Below, one piece after another: positions 30,491 to 44,200 of a DNA stretch of 64,000 nt. Location: NCBI GenBank assembly GCA_025642065.1, contig JAODUP010001050.1, positions 56,224-120,223 of the forward strand. The letters are read 5' to 3'. The DNA is from Paralvinella palmiformis (Eukaryota; Annelida; Polychaeta; Terebellida; Alvinellidae). The notes below the pieces were generated by a model. It was not told the origin of the DNA. It was given only the letters and a program-made list of their open reading frames with translations, and made no database searches. The position numbers and the translations under genes were made by a program. Each line of letters starts with the position of its first letter. Positions within the stretch are counted from its first letter, which is position 1.

Positions 30491-31980
30491 GACAGTCACC
30501 TTAGAGCTTACCCAATCTGTTGGCTCTGTAACCTTTGTGGTGTGTCCACTTTTCTCCGTTTCATGCAGCTTTGCTATTAATTTCGACATAAGTTAATGTG
30601 GTTGACGTCTGGATCCCTGTACTGCCGGTGGAACTGTAGGATCAATCTTCAGTGAATACGTTTCTGGTAATCTGTGTGTACCAGTCGTTATTTCAGTTCC
30701 GGATACTTGCTCATTTAATCTACAGTGTGTATGTGTTGTATTCGGCCTAACTTCTTAGAGGCGTTCCCTTATGGTAAAGGTTGGTGATCTGTATGTACAA
30801 CATCATAGTGTATACAGTATGTCTTTATAACGTGTTGGGAGAGTCATGCGACCTTCTACTTTGATGCGATGTCCTGTGTAGGACTGTAGGCCACGGTTAG
30901 GCTTCATTGCATTATCAATGTCATATTTATTTGTGACAATATGTATGAGATGAGTATAGTTATCGTCCTCTTCTTCAACGTGTTGGCTGCCACTGGAGCG
31001 ACACATGGCCTGAAAATGTCCTGGTCACCTTTACTTCGGCGTCCACCCATTCTACCTCTACTAGGTGGAGGTACACCATGTCGCCCTCTTCCTCTGCCCT
31101 GCTGTGTGCCACGGCCACTGGACCTGCCACGTACTCATCCCCTGGCACTGGTGACAGTATGCACTTTGGGATCTTAACCAATTACACGTAAACTTTCTTG
31201 TGAACTTTCATAAATATCTCCTATGCTAATCACCTTCTCGTGTGTTACTGCATCTCCCTTATCAAGGCATTTCTCTCTTACTTCTAGACTCGGTGAACGA
31301 AACAATATCGCATCTCGCAGCATGCGATTCTCATCAATTATAACCACAGTCTTTGACTAATAAATAGTCTAAGATCAGTTACAAAATTATCGAACCGTTC
31401 CCCGGTTTCTTGCTTCTTTTTGTTGAAGGCTACTGTTGAGCGTATCTGATCCTTCTTTGGGGCGACTTAGGCACCATATTTACCATACACACCTTCAAGA
31501 GTGTAACTCTCTGCTGGGTTTTCAGCCACAGCTGGGTTGAACGTAAATGTGCTGTAAATGTATCTACCTTTATCTCCAATGTAAGTCATAAGATAGTTCA
31601 GCTTCTGTTTTTCACTTTTCTGAGCCAGTGGTCAGGCGAATGTGAATTGGCAATGCTGTTTAAAAAGCTTCCATTCCTTGTTCATCGATGGCTTGTGGTG
31701 TGTGTCTGCCATTCTAAAATTAAATTACACCCCCACAAGACGAAGATTGGTTTTCTGGCGTGTCGGCATGAAGTGTAAACCCACGTGGTTCGCTGGCCGC
31801 TGTCACGTGACAGCATTGAAGGCGGGAAATCTTGAATTCACTCGTTTACAACAATAATTTCACTGGTTATGGTCCGCTGCGGCGTCAAATGATTCACGGA
31901 AATGTTATTATCACCTGATCAGTAGTTCGTTCCCGCAAACAACGTTTTAAATTGATTTTCGGGTTACTTCTGACACCACG
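30484..31980 (-). mobile_element. Gypsy-type LTR retrotransposon fragment (gag and start of pol)
   Basis: Minus strand, in order: a PBS-like TGGTGTCAGAAG at 31978-31967; a gag segment QETGERFDNFVTDLRLFISQ at about 31420-31345; a nucleocapsid piece GHFQAMCRSSGSQHVEEED (second half of a zinc knuckle) at about 31025-30960; and the start of the reverse transcriptase region, TYSLKIDPTVPPA then EPTDWVSSKVTVVK, at about 30690-30485. Stops and shifts make it inactive. It ends abruptly at about 30484, inside exon 2 of the decarboxylase relic, without an LTR. The short stretch 31980-32098 may be what remains of the 5' LTR; its limits are not clear. Confidence 0.7.
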
Positions 31981-32429
31981 TAACGTCTGACAACAACAAC
32001 AACAACGACGATATCCGGTGATACTAACTAACACAAACATATGTTAATTAAGTCCTCAAGATATGGTGTACCGAATATTGACTATTAAGACACATGCTAC
32101 AAGAACCAACACTTTTCTCTCGTTTTATTTGAAAACGTCATTGTTTACAAACATTCAAGGGAACACGAAATGACAATGCTAGGCAATTGCTTTCCTCCTC
32201 ACCAATATTAGAATGCATGCATATAATTATATTTGTTTAAGCTGGCCGATGTCACGAAATATGAATAATTGCAATTATACACATATCGTTGCAATCATTT
32301 TGGTTTTCATCGGAGAAACATATCGATGCTGAATATATAGGCCTTAGTGCAACGTAATCTGTGATACAACGCAGTATCAGTTAGACCACAGAACTTACTA
32401 TTCAATATTCCGCCAAAACAATTCAGACT

Positions 32430-32500
32430 GACCCCACAAAATTCAACAACAACAACAACAACAACAACAATAATAATAATAATAATAATAATAATAATTT
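32430..32500. repeat. (AAC)n/(AAT)n triplet repeat
   Basis: Triplets in the 3' flank of copy B; they align with the triplet tracts after copies A and C. Confidence 0.9.
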
Positions 32501-33163
32501 TAAAAAAAAGTACCCTATGTTACAGAAACCATAAGAAAGTGTTAATCAATGAAAACCTTTATCGATGGACAGCAGCCTTGAGGAAGCCAGTCTTTAGACC
32601 AGATTTAAACATTTAGTTCAAGACAAGGCACACTTCTAATCTCCCCTGAAAACCTGTTCCTAAAAAAGGTGGGATGTTGCTCTACCAAAATGCACAAAGA
32701 GGGGACGGGGGAACAGATGGACGAATCACCTTTCAGATCTCAGTATTATTCGAGTAGATGACCTCACTACTATGTCCTTCTTTCACGCCGGTGTTGTCAC
32801 TCCGATGCCGCTTGATGTCGCCGGCACGTCGACTTCAGGACTCTGGCATTATGACATTTTGGGTCAGGGATCATCCTCAGTAGAAGATACCACCCCCTGG
32901 TTGTATCTATCCCGCTGCTTCGCCTCTTACAACGTCGAGATCGAAGGGATCGACGGTATGTTGTCATCGTAGAGAAAGAGCTCGTCCTCGCCTATGATAT
33001 CGTTTAGCTCGGCTTCCGGTTTCTCGGCGATGCCTACTACCGGCGGCGTGTCCTTCACTTCCTCGTCGTCTTCCTTGGTCGGGTCGAGACTTTGCAACTT
33101 CTCGCTGGACTTCGTTACGTCGTTCTCGTTGCTGCTGCGACAGGCCTCCAACACCTCGACGGC

Positions 33164-33560
33164 CATCTGGTCTATATCTTCGTTTTGCTCGGGTATGTGT
33201 TCCGTTTCCGGTTTCTCAGGGATGACCGGTGGTGGTACAGATGGCGTATCCGTTATTCCCTCGTCGTCTTCCTCAGTCAGGTCAAGGCTTTCCAACTTCT
33301 CAATCGCCTTAAGCACGTCGTTCTCGTTGCTGCTGCGACAGGCCTCCAACACATCGACCGCCATCTCGCCGATGACGTTCCACGCGAAGAGGATGTCATC
33401 TTCGCAGGCGTTCTGAGCGCAGATAGCGAACCGTATGACGTATTGATCGTTGATGAGAGCAGGTACCATGTGTAGCTTACCGGACATGTTGATGGCCCGC
33501 AACAACATCTGGGTGTGGTAATTGTGTCCCTAAATTTGAATTATATAACTACGAATGAGT
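33164..33560 (-). repeat. 198-bp tandem duplication inside exon 14 of copy B
   Basis: The segment beginning MAVDVLEACRSSNENDV (ATG at 33364-33362) recurs exactly 198 bases later (ATG at 33166-33164) as MAVEVLEACRSSNENDV. The unit is 66 codons, so frame is kept. Copies A and C have one unit. Confidence 0.9.
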
Positions 33561-33606
33561 GAGTGAATGAGTGGGTGGGTGATTGAGTGAATGAATGAGT
33601 GAGTGA
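33553..33606. repeat. Decayed (GAGT)n tract beside exon 14 of copy B
   Basis: GAGT/GAAT/GGGT units on the plus strand, the complement of the CTCA tract found before exon 14 in A and C. Confidence 0.85.
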
Positions 33607-33753
33607 ATTCTTTGTTTAGCTTCGTCATCAGTTAAACCAGAAACATTCAAAGGAAACGCCACACAAACTGGAATATTTTAATTCAAACCCAGGACAAGAG
33701 ATTTACAACCCAATATCCAAGTCATTACCGTATGGGAACGTTCGATAAAATGC

Positions 33754-33756
<3 letters not shown>

Positions 33757-33793
<37 letters not shown>
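33757..33793. repeat. (AT)n microsatellite
   Basis: Alternating AT in intron 13 of copy B. Confidence 0.95.
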
Positions 33794-33795
<2 letters not shown>

Positions 33796-33847
33796 AATAA
33801 CTGGATTTGAATGTTTTACAATCGCAGTCTATATCACAAAATAAAAA

Positions 33848-34025
<178 letters not shown>

Positions 34026-34622
34026 AAAGAGAGAGAGATTAATTAATTAAGTAGAAACAAGAGCATGTGTCAGATACAGGCTAAAGAAATCACCATTAAA
34101 TATGGCATATTTTACAACATAATATTATAATGAATATATCATAATTGTGTAGTCAGTATTGCAGACCATCACTCACTTAGATATTTTATTACACCCGCAT
34201 ATACTTCCGTATATTTATATATTATAGATTTTTATATTATACGTATTTTAGTACGACGTATATTCTGTTGACTTCCTTCATCCATCTTAGCCATCTATTT
34301 TCTTAGAAATCTTTACGACGTATTATAAATGTTTCCCGTTTAATTAAAGGAATCCCTGATAATATATTTTATTTTATGTGGCAGTGAGCGATAATGCAAC
34401 AATAGATCTGACAATAGATGAGAGTCGACAAAAGGTAGATTCCCACAGTACACTTACCACAAGTCTGAAGCAGACCAGGCCCAACGTTTCCTCACCAATC
34501 ACCTCAAAGCGGGAGTCATTTCTCACTAAATCACCAAATTTCTTCCCTAAACGAGTATGCTGGAATGTGGGAGGAAATACTGGTTAATGGAATATATTTT
34601 TTAAAGACATATGACTCTTCCA

Positions 34623-34624
<2 letters not shown>

Positions 34625-34662
<38 letters not shown>

Positions 34663-34755
34663 TGTGTGTGTGTGTTTGTTTGTGTGTGTGTGCGTATGTT
34701 TGTGTGTGTGTCTGTGTCTGTCTGTCTGTGTGTTTGTGTTTGTGTGTAGTGTTTG
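34625..34755. repeat. (TA)n and (TG)n-rich tract in intron 12 of copy B
   Basis: Alternating TA then TGTG/TTTG/TCTG units. Confidence 0.9.
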
Positions 34756-34921
34756 TATTCTGATTACCTCCCGTATATATTTCTGTAGTCCTTCTATTCC
34801 ATATGTTCGGATTACAAACCACAGCTTTCAGTGATCTAAATCTTTCGACCCAGTGGAATACCCCAATGCTGAAACAGAAATAAGATGCGTAGGAATCGCT
34901 GGACTTGTCCCAAATTAAAAA

Positions 34922-34953
<32 letters not shown>

Positions 34954-35584
34954 GTTGTTGTTGTAGTTGTAGTGGTAGTGGTGCTAGTAGTAACAGTAGG
35001 AGTAGTAACAGTAGAAGTAGTAATTTAAAAGTACGGAGTTTACGATAATGGATCTGGTATTAGTTACCGTAATTTTTTTCAGCTGCAGCAACAACAACTG
35101 CAACAGCAGTAAGAGTAGCAGCAACAACAGTTGAACTACTCGTAGTGTTAGGAGCTGTTATAAACATATCTGCCTATCAAAGTATTCACCAATAAACGCT
35201 ATACCAAAATACAATTCATTATCATTTAGATCTCGGGAGCTCTCTAGATCTGCTCTGTAGCAAACTTTACGTGAACAGGGAGACGTGTTCCGACGGCATT
35301 TGGGACAAATAAATCAAGACGGCGATTATGTGTGATATTACGGATGAGTAATTGCTTGAAATATTAATCGGTTGCAAATCCAAGCGTCCCCACAGTTGTA
35401 AGTATATTTAAGTACACATATAAAATGTTATATTAACAGTCTATTTTGAAAAGACTTGTGACTCACCCTAAAGTCAACTGCTTGATCTGTAAATATTAAA
35501 CAAGATAGTATTAGTATGAATCGCATACATTGGCATAAATCTGGATAACGAGAGTAAATAAATTTCTTTGAAATAAAACGTTCA

Positions 35585-35636
<52 letters not shown>
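35585..35636. repeat. (ATT)n microsatellite
   Basis: Triplets just downstream (minus strand) of exon 10 of copy B; copies A and C have AAT-type triplets at the same place. A second ATT tract is at 34925-34955. Confidence 0.9.
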
Positions 35637-35799
35637 ATTACCAGAGTTCTGGTGTTGAAGATACAAAGGATCCACACCTAAAGCCGTTGTTAGGAGTTTC
35701 CTGTCTCTGATCCTGTAAATATTAAGTCAGACAATAAACTAATTAGTTAAAAATATATAATCAAAACGGAAAATCGCGCTCATAACGTCACTGTGATAG

Positions 35800-36185
35800 T
35801 CAGCTCCGATGGCCTAGTGGTTAAGCACCTGGCACTTAGTGACAAGGGTCACAGGTTCGATCCCATCAAGATGTCTAAACTTTTCCGGGGATGAAATGTT
35901 CGGCTCACAACATCGTGGGTGGTTCAACACGTTAAATGGCGCTGCCGTATGCACTGAATTGATTAAGATAAGGGGGGGGGGTGATGGCGTGAAAGACCCC
36001 CGAGGACCTCATACATTCTGGCATTACCTCCCTGGGGGATATTTTAGCCCCATCTTTCCGTAATACTCCCATGTGAGTGGTGGGGGAGGATGGATATGAA
36101 CAACCATCCAATAAAAGGGACCGCACTGGAAATAAGTGCTTCCGGTTTCGTGTGCTGTCCCTGTTTTATGATGATAGATCATGAA
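35800..36185 (+). mobile_element. tRNA-derived SINE in intron 9 of copy B
   Basis: The head has an A box (GATGGCCTAGTGGTTAAGC) and a good B box (GGTTCGATCCC at 35850-35862) with tRNA-like spacing. A body of about 280 bases follows with a G homopolymer near 35972 and ends in ATGATGATAGATCATGAAACG. It is antisense to copy B and has no counterpart in intron 9 of A or C. Confidence 0.75.
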
Positions 36186-36267
36186 ACGAAACGAAAGAAA
36201 ATGATCAATCATCATCATGATTATGAGGATAATCAAACAATCGTTTTCATGGTTGTCTTCGTTATCA

Positions 36268-36278
36268 TCAATAATAAC

Positions 36279-36309
<31 letters not shown>

Positions 36310-36312
36310 TCA
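36268..36312. repeat. (AAT)n microsatellite
   Basis: AAT triplets in intron 9 of copy B. Confidence 0.9.
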
Positions 36313-37183
36313 GTAATAGTAATAATAACGCAAATCTCATCTTTATAATAATCAACTCATTATTAACAATAATTTACTCACCACATTATAGATAAGTCAT
36401 AATTGACCAACATCCATTTGGTCAGATTCATATTGAACGAGTTAACATGCTGAAAAGAACGAGCACGAAATATTTCGTCGCTTCCAGCATCAAACTATAA
36501 TTATTTGTAATAATGGACTCTTCTATGTGAACAGAAAAAAGATGAAATCCACCAACTGTCATTCTGTGTCATCATACCTCTATTCCTTTCAGATATGGCT
36601 GAAATTCCGGACATATAAAAGCGCTGCCAGCGTAGGCAGCATCAACATGTAGCCAGAGATTTTCGCGTTCACAAATCAAGCCGAGCTCATCCAGGTTATC
36701 GAAAGAACAGACGGCTGTTGTGCCTAAAGTAGCACACATCTGGAATACAAAGAATCCATCGAGTGAGGCGAGACATTACTTGGAAATGTTATATAATTTA
36801 CACGAATGACAGCTAGCGTAAACCTCGAAAATTAGATTCGAGTTGCAAGCATAACAGTACGAACCTAAGGTCGGCAGAAATTGGGACGTATATGAAGTAA
36901 TGTAATACTGAATCAGCGCAGTGTTGCGATGGTACACCAGAAAGCAAGTTTTAAAATTGTGTTCAGATTAAAACAAATATTTCGTTCGTTTCTTTAACCG
37001 CGTCACAAACTCCGGTTGATTTGTAGCACAAGTTACAGTTTGATTCTAATTGTCTGTAGTATTTTTAAATATTTAGTTTTTCACATCTTTAACCGCATCA
37101 CGAATTCGGGTAAATATTTAGCACGGTTAACAGTTTTAAGGTGTATTACTGCAGTAAATAGATCGTTCTATTTAACACAAATG

Positions 37184-37731
37184 CTCTGCGAGTTCGGAGT
37201 ACATGTTTCGCAAATCCCGCAAATTATTAACTTTAGATCTAAAAGTGAAGGCTCTGGAGATGTATGATACAAACTCCAGTTCTCGCACTGTCGGAGAGGC
37301 CTTTGGTGTGAGCAAAGACCAAATACAGAAACTCGTGAAGCGTAAGGCTGAGGTATTGGAGGAATATAGTGGAAACGCACCCAGTCATAGCCGATGTATT
37401 CGCCGTTAGTCGCGTTATGGACCTACAGAATATGAGTGTCACATTAAGAATAAATTCGTCACTGAAGCAAAGTAAGATAAACGACTTTTTATGCAATTAG
37501 ATCTTTGTGCATGTATATTTAACAATTAGATATACACACATGAATATATTGTAACAATTAGATATACACACATGAATATAAATAAATAGCATATCTATAT
37601 ATACTATGTGTTGTCTAGTCACTGGAAGTTCCACCTTTTAATAAGTGGCCGGACTTCAACCTGTCTGGAAGCTCCACCTGTCTATAAATGCCACTTTCAG
37701 TGAGTCCCCACAAGTGGCGTTAAGAGCAAGT
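37184..37731 (+). mobile_element. pogo/Tigger-like DNA transposon remnant in intron 7 of copy B
   Basis: The plus strand at 37203-37409 encodes 68 residues with a CENP-B-type N-terminal helix-turn-helix: RKLLTLDLKVKALEMYD, then VGEAFGVSKDQIQKLVKRKA. That is the DNA-binding start of Tigger/pogo transposases. At about 37620-37715 the sequence TGGAAGTTCCACCTTTTAATAA, and again CCACCTGTCTATAAATGCCAC, is the usual Tigger terminal sequence. The flanks on both sides match uninterrupted intron 7 of copy A, so the insertion is limited to about 37184-37731. The catalytic DDE core is missing. Confidence 0.75.
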
Positions 37732-38467
37732 TAGACTGTATATAATTATTCTGTTGTACCATTCTGTGGGTTTTAGGAAGCAACTGAAACCATTAGACAC
37801 TAAACCATCATTTTTACCGATGTATCGGTAAACTTAACTATCCCGACTTAATACAATTATGTATGACACATTTGATTATACTTACAAAGAATGGAATAAG
37901 GCCAAGTTTCCTGTCTTCCTAAAAGAAATAAAAACACTTAAGAACAACTTAATAAAATTCTTCATATTTGTGTCTGAGGTAATTTTTTGAAGCATCAGTT
38001 TATGGTTTAAGTATTGATAAACATTTTAGAAATTTATTAACTTACATCTATGGCTTTCTGAAGGGTTGCTCCGCGCAGTGAAAAGTTATCATCCGTGTCC
38101 AACTCCCTCATATTCACCATGGCTATCATGGCTGCTTTTTCGACCCAGGAATGTGCCTAATTAGTGATAGATTTCACACTATAATAACTATCATATGGTC
38201 TTCGGCTACATGTGGATAATTAATTAATTAAATGTAATTCTAATGATTTTGTATGTCAAACAGACTAGAAAATAAAACAATATGCAGCTTACATACCAAC
38301 TTAGAGCGATAAGCGACCATGCGAGAGAGTAGTACTCCATCCTCAAGAAAAGGAAATGTTCTTTTCAAATCTTTAATAGCGGCAAAACGCGCTGCTAACA
38401 GACTGACGAGGACACATTCACTTGCTGAACTCTAAACGGATGAAAATAGTTAGGATTTTGTGTTATC

Positions 38468-38469
<2 letters not shown>

Positions 38470-38502
<33 letters not shown>
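38470..38502. repeat. (CA)n microsatellite
   Basis: CA units in intron 4 of copy B. Confidence 0.9.
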
Positions 38503-38504
<2 letters not shown>

Positions 38505-40599
38505 AGGGAGAGAGAGATATTAAATAGCGTCACTAGGTTTCAATATTTAAGACGTTTCTCCTAGGATCCCTCCCCCCGAAATTGACCGATGCTTCTCTCG
38601 CAAATTTGGAGATAGTTAAATCTAAAGATTTATATACTTTTTATTAATATAAAAAGACACTCAAATGTGTATTAAAATATGTCAATGGAATATAACTTTA
38701 TATATTAATCGTTACATCGTTGCACGAATATGAATATAAATTTGTTATCGAAGTACCTGAATGACACCTCCACCAATGCCAGTTTCGTGGAGAAATACAG
38801 GTGGAAGTCCTATCATATTGGCTGTAATTGGTTAAAGATTGTGTAAAACCGAGAATTGGCATGCTATATCCAGATAAAACTGTTAATACATTGCTCAGGA
38901 TGCACCCATGCAAAATTGTCTACACCAGACTTACCTAGCCAGTCCATGACGACAGTTTCCAATTCTGTGCAGGCAGGGCTAGCAGCCTGGAAAATAATGA
39001 TGATTTCAACTAAATAATAATTTAATAATTGGAAGCATATTTGCGAATATATGCCGAATTAAATACAAGGCTTTTGCTTACTAAAGACAATTTGAAAACC
39101 TTACCCAAGAAAATCCAACACAACGTATGGCATTTGAGAGCATATCTCCTAATATCGATGGATAGGAATTACCAGTTGGGAAATTGGCAACATCCCCGTG
39201 CCTATGAGTTATCTGCAGAAGAATGCGTTTTATGACAAGTTATCGTGTTACATGAAGCGTGGTTAACAGCGTTACTTAAAATACGACCTGACGCCTTGAT
39301 GGTATAAATATTTCAAATAATAATGCCATTCACATAAGAGTACAATTTACAATGTATCTGCAGAATCCAATTGAAGGGCACCCGCTTCTTGAATAAAACC
39401 AGCATGCTATCTTTATAAAGTGAATATATACAAGTGCGGGATGATATGTTATTTCCATGATATACAGTTACAATTCAACAAATACACGCATTCTTCTCAA
39501 AACTAAATAGCAAACCTGGGAACACAAACATCATCATACATATTTTACGCCAAATTGACAGTAAATCTGATTTCCGATTAAAGCAGAAATAATTCAACAT
39601 ACCGGTATGACGTTTACATTACACAATCTGAAATACGTACCAGAAAAATATATATGTGGCTTACAGTGTCCAAAAGCGGGCCGAAATATTATCCATTTTC
39701 AAAATACAGAATATGTACATTCATAATTATATTTATCGTATGATGTTCATACTTTGACTTTTAAATTTAAAGCAATAATATGATTTTTTTACTTACACCA
39801 GGCATGATAGTATTGTTAACATCTCTTATAATGTTTTCCCATTGTTCTCCTTTTCCTGGCGCCGTCTTTTGCAACATTTCTCGTAGATATTCCGGCTGTA
39901 CTTCCGTAAATACTCTTCGTCTGTCGATGTCCTCCATATAATCCGCTAAATAGTCCACCATCTCCTTTCCACGTTTTCTAAATTCCGACGTGTTCATTTT
40001 TTCCGTAACTATAAAACGAAAATGGCCGACAAGAACCCGAGTAACATATTTCAAGCATTTAATTTGTTATCAATTAGTACACTTTTCGAAAGGGCATATA
40101 CATAGTTCGATTGTACCGTGGGGAGAAATGAGCCATATATACTTGATAATTATTTATCAACAGAAGTGACACTCGAATCCTAGCCTTCTATTTATAACCC
40201 AATTCTAACATGCATGTCGGCATCGTCTTTTTGTTAATGTCACTATAAAAAGTGGAGAATTGCTACCAAGTTGTCTTGCTATTCTAAGCGTTCAATTACT
40301 GAAATATCAACCTTGGTCACCAAATATAAATGATATAGCAATTCGATTAAATGAACCAAGGAGTTATATTAGAGTGTATTGGATGCCTACAAGTAACAAG
40401 CCTTCAAATCGGATGTATGGTTGAACTGAACAAACATAGTTGCTTCATGCTAATTTATGTCAGCCCACATATGTCCCAAATAAAGAATTTACTCACCACA
40501 CTGAGCGTTTTCTTCGGAATACGGATAAAATTGATCATGTATTCCTGATGTTTTGAATTTCGTTAATTCTGGATCAGCGTGTCCTTTTGCTTCTCTTTC

Positions 40600-40612
40600 C
40601 GAATTAAAATTC

Positions 40613-40667
<55 letters not shown>

Positions 40668-42590
40668 TATATTTAATAAAGCGCCCTTACTAGCAGGAGC
40701 CATTCAAAGATGCTGTACAAATAATATGTAATATAACACCCCAAATAATATGTATGTAAAAACCCTGTTAGTGATTTAAAAGATATTAATTATTTATCGG
40801 TGAAAGCGACCTAAAATAGGTGTGTTTTTAGAAGAGATTTAAAATTTTCAAGAGACGACACATTTCTAATATCTACCGGCAATCTATTCCACAAAGTGGG
40901 CTGCTGCAAGACTAAACGTACAATCACCACATGACTTGAGCCGAGATACAGGCACCTGCAATAGTGATGTGACTGGATGATCTGAGTTTTCGGGATGACT
41001 TTCTAATGGACACCAGTTCACACAGGTATTCTGGCGTCATATCATTAATAGTTTTATAAGTTATTAAAAAAATCTTGAAATGGACACGCGGTCTAACAGG
41101 TAGCCAATGTAGTTTTTAAAGAATTGGGGTGATATGATCATATTTTCTAGTATTTGTCATTATGCAAGCTCCAATATTTTGAATGCCATATAACAGGGAG
41201 TTACAATAGTCTATACGAGATGTAACAAAAGCATGGACTACAGTTACAAGTGTTTCTTATGTCAAGAATGGTTTTAAACCGTGGATGTTCTTAAGATGGT
41301 AGTTGGCAGCTCGGCATACTGATGTGACATTTTTATACATGTTAATACACTGGTAAAAATAACCCTTATATGTTTTACTGACCCGTTGTCGGTAATGCTG
41401 GTGTCTTTAGGGATTTAACACAATGTGGTAATGCCAAATATATAATATTTATTTTATCATAATTTAGTTTTAGAATCCATAGCCGAATATCAGCAATACA
41501 ATGTTCGAAATACTTCAAGGAAGAGAACAAATTTAACTCATTGTCAATCTCCCGCTGTGTGTCATCAGCATACAAGTGATATTTAACCCCATATCGCTGC
41601 GCAATGATTCCAAAAGGACGGGTATAATTGTGAAAACCAGAGGACCAAGAACTGAACCCAGCAGTATACCAGATAACAAAAACTGAATGTCAGATAAAAT
41701 GCCATGAACAGACACTCTCTGGGAGCGTTGTTTTAGATTTAGATAGGATCGGAACTATTCAAGTACTTTACCTGACAGACCAAACATGTCTTTTAACTTA
41801 GAGAAAAGTACATTATGGTCAACTGTATCAAATGCAGCAGGCTGATCCATTTTCACCTGAACCAAGGCTGTTTCAGTGCTGTGACCACTTTTATAGTCAG
41901 ACTTTAGTGATTCATTAAGGTTATTATTGATTAAATATTTGTTTAGATGGAAAGCAACTGCCCTTTCTATAACTTTAGATAAAAATGTAAGATTTGAAAC
42001 AGGTCTGTAATTGTTTTGAATATTACAGTCCATAATGTTTTTTTTAATGGTTTTACAAGGAAAGCTTTCATGGAACTTAGAGAAACACCCAGAGATAATG
42101 ATTTATTAACTGTATTTGTAATTGGGTTTATCAGAACATCCGGACAACAATCTTTCACAAGCCATGTTGCAACTGCACAGAAAGCATTAGATGACCTTTT
42201 CAGCAACTGTCTGATATCAATATCTGTAAAAGGATCAAATGTATCCATCATGGATAATATGCAGGACTCTTCTACCAATGGCTTACCCCTGATAAGGTGC
42301 TGGAAAGGAACCCACAGTGTATATTTAATATTTTTTGACAGAAGAAGTTATTAAAACAATGGGCCATATTTTTATCTGAGTTGATATTATTTGGAAGGAC
42401 CGTTTGACTTTTATTTAATACTTTACTCACAACACTGAAAACACTTTTTTGATTTGCCTTGGATGCTTTGATCTTTTTATTATAATATTCAGATTTAGCA
42501 GAAGCAAGGGTATTTTTAACTAGAATTTTACTGACCTTGAACAATTCATAATGAACAGGCTAACTGGTCCTGATCCACAGCCGTTCACAA
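40600..42590 (-). mobile_element. CR1-like LINE, 5'-truncated, second copy
   Basis: Same family and orientation as 13222-16475. The (AAT)n tail lies at 40614-40672. The minus strand holds reverse transcriptase pieces: NNYRPVSNLTFLSKVIERAV at about 42010-41940, DQPAAFDTVDHNVLFSKLKD at about 41840-41780, MYADDTQ at 41575 (the catalytic YADD is visible here). The endonuclease half is absent. It splits the 5' flank of copy B: the flank resumes at 42600. Because copy B is also on the minus strand the LINE is in sense orientation upstream of it. Confidence 0.85.
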
Positions 42591-43095
42591 TATGTTATAT
42601 ACAACTCTGCAGTAATGTTAATCGGTATTGTTCGAGCGATAACACGAAAACCGCTTAGCTTAGTGTTTATGGTGACCCTTTGGAGGTACCACGTGGAGGT
42701 ACTCTCTGGTGTCTCTCAGTAGCCACGTGATATGCCGCATAAAGAAAGAAATGCCATTTTATGAGGACAAGAAACATCAAATGATGGACATGCCTTCACC
42801 GATGTTACTCTTGAAGAATTAATTGTTGCCATCGAAGGAAGGGCTTAGGCAACTGGTAATAAAATCGCCAATGAAGTCATCTGAGATAGAACCGATATCT
42901 ATCTGGCCATTAAGAGAGAATATTTCAGAGTTTGTAGCGAGTAAAGAATTAACTAAGGTACAAATTCGAACATCTCGTACTATTAAAGATTAGATCAAGA
43001 TGCCTTGAAAAAACTACAGACCCGTTTCCAACATTACCTTTATATCAAGAATCAAGGGAAAAGCACCAGCATCAAGAGTAGACAGTCATATGCAG

Positions 43096-44200
43096 GGAAA
43101 CAATCAGATGAATAGTATCCAGTCAGGATATCGCCAGTGTCATTTAACATAAATTGCAGAGCTTAAGATACAGGCCTATATTATAACAACACTATACCAG
43201 GTATCTGAAGCAGGATTAATAATACCATATATATCGAATGTGTGATATCAACAATCACGATATCCCCTAGTTGGGCCGATGGCCGTTACCACCTCCGCAG
43301 ATCAAATCACAGATTTAGGTATTCAACAAACCTCTGTATTAAAACTTAAACCAGTGTACTTTAACATTAACACGCTGATGACTATTTGTTTCTAGATTAC
43401 AACCATCTGTCGTAGATGTGAAATTATTCATTTAAAGCTGAAATTCAATGCTCACAAAACGCACGTTATTGTATTATGCAAATACATCATCATTATCTTC
43501 GTAAATGTGAATAGGGCTATATGGCGATCGTTTAAAAAAAGTATGTTATTATTAATATTCTGGATATGATCTGAACAAGTACATATAAGGAAAGCTGATT
43601 AATATCAATCTGCTGACAATAATTCAGAACTAACCTTTTAAGCAAAGCTGTACTTGATTCAACCTAATGCCTAGTCACTTTTTTATTAGGTAGCAATGAT
43701 TCTATAATTAGCAATATGAGTTAATATTTATTATTCCATTATAACCTATTTGATAAAATCATAATATGTATCCATCATTAACATAATGCTTTCAATGACA
43801 ACGTTAATATGCAAATATTTATTAAAACAAGCATTAATTCGCCACATCCTGGGGGAAGGTTCAGTACGACAAAATAAATACCGTTAGTCATCCCCGGAGA
43901 CGTAAGTTATGATTTTGGACGCTAAATAAAGAATCCAATTCAAACAAACTAGTTGCTTATCATATTTAAATGTAACTCGCCCCCCTTCCCACAAAATTGA
44001 TTAAAACAACAATTAATCTACCCCGTATTTAGTACAAAAATGCTCATAGCGAAGGGCGTTAGTTGTTTTGTTGTTGATGTTTATGTTTGTTGATACATAT
44101 ACAATGGAATACATATACAAAGGAACGATCTCTATGTTTATGGCCTAGATTTCTGATTATTCGGGGCACGAATAAAGATATTTCCTGGGAAAAATTGAAA
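43096..44200. other. Unannotated DNA
   Basis: Between unit B and the I-type LINE. No gene or repeat I can support. Confidence 0.4.

Noticed and set aside
32527..32760. A LINE or SINE tail after copy B
   Set aside because: On comparison it aligns with the 3' UTR and flank of copies A and C, so it belongs to the decarboxylase unit.
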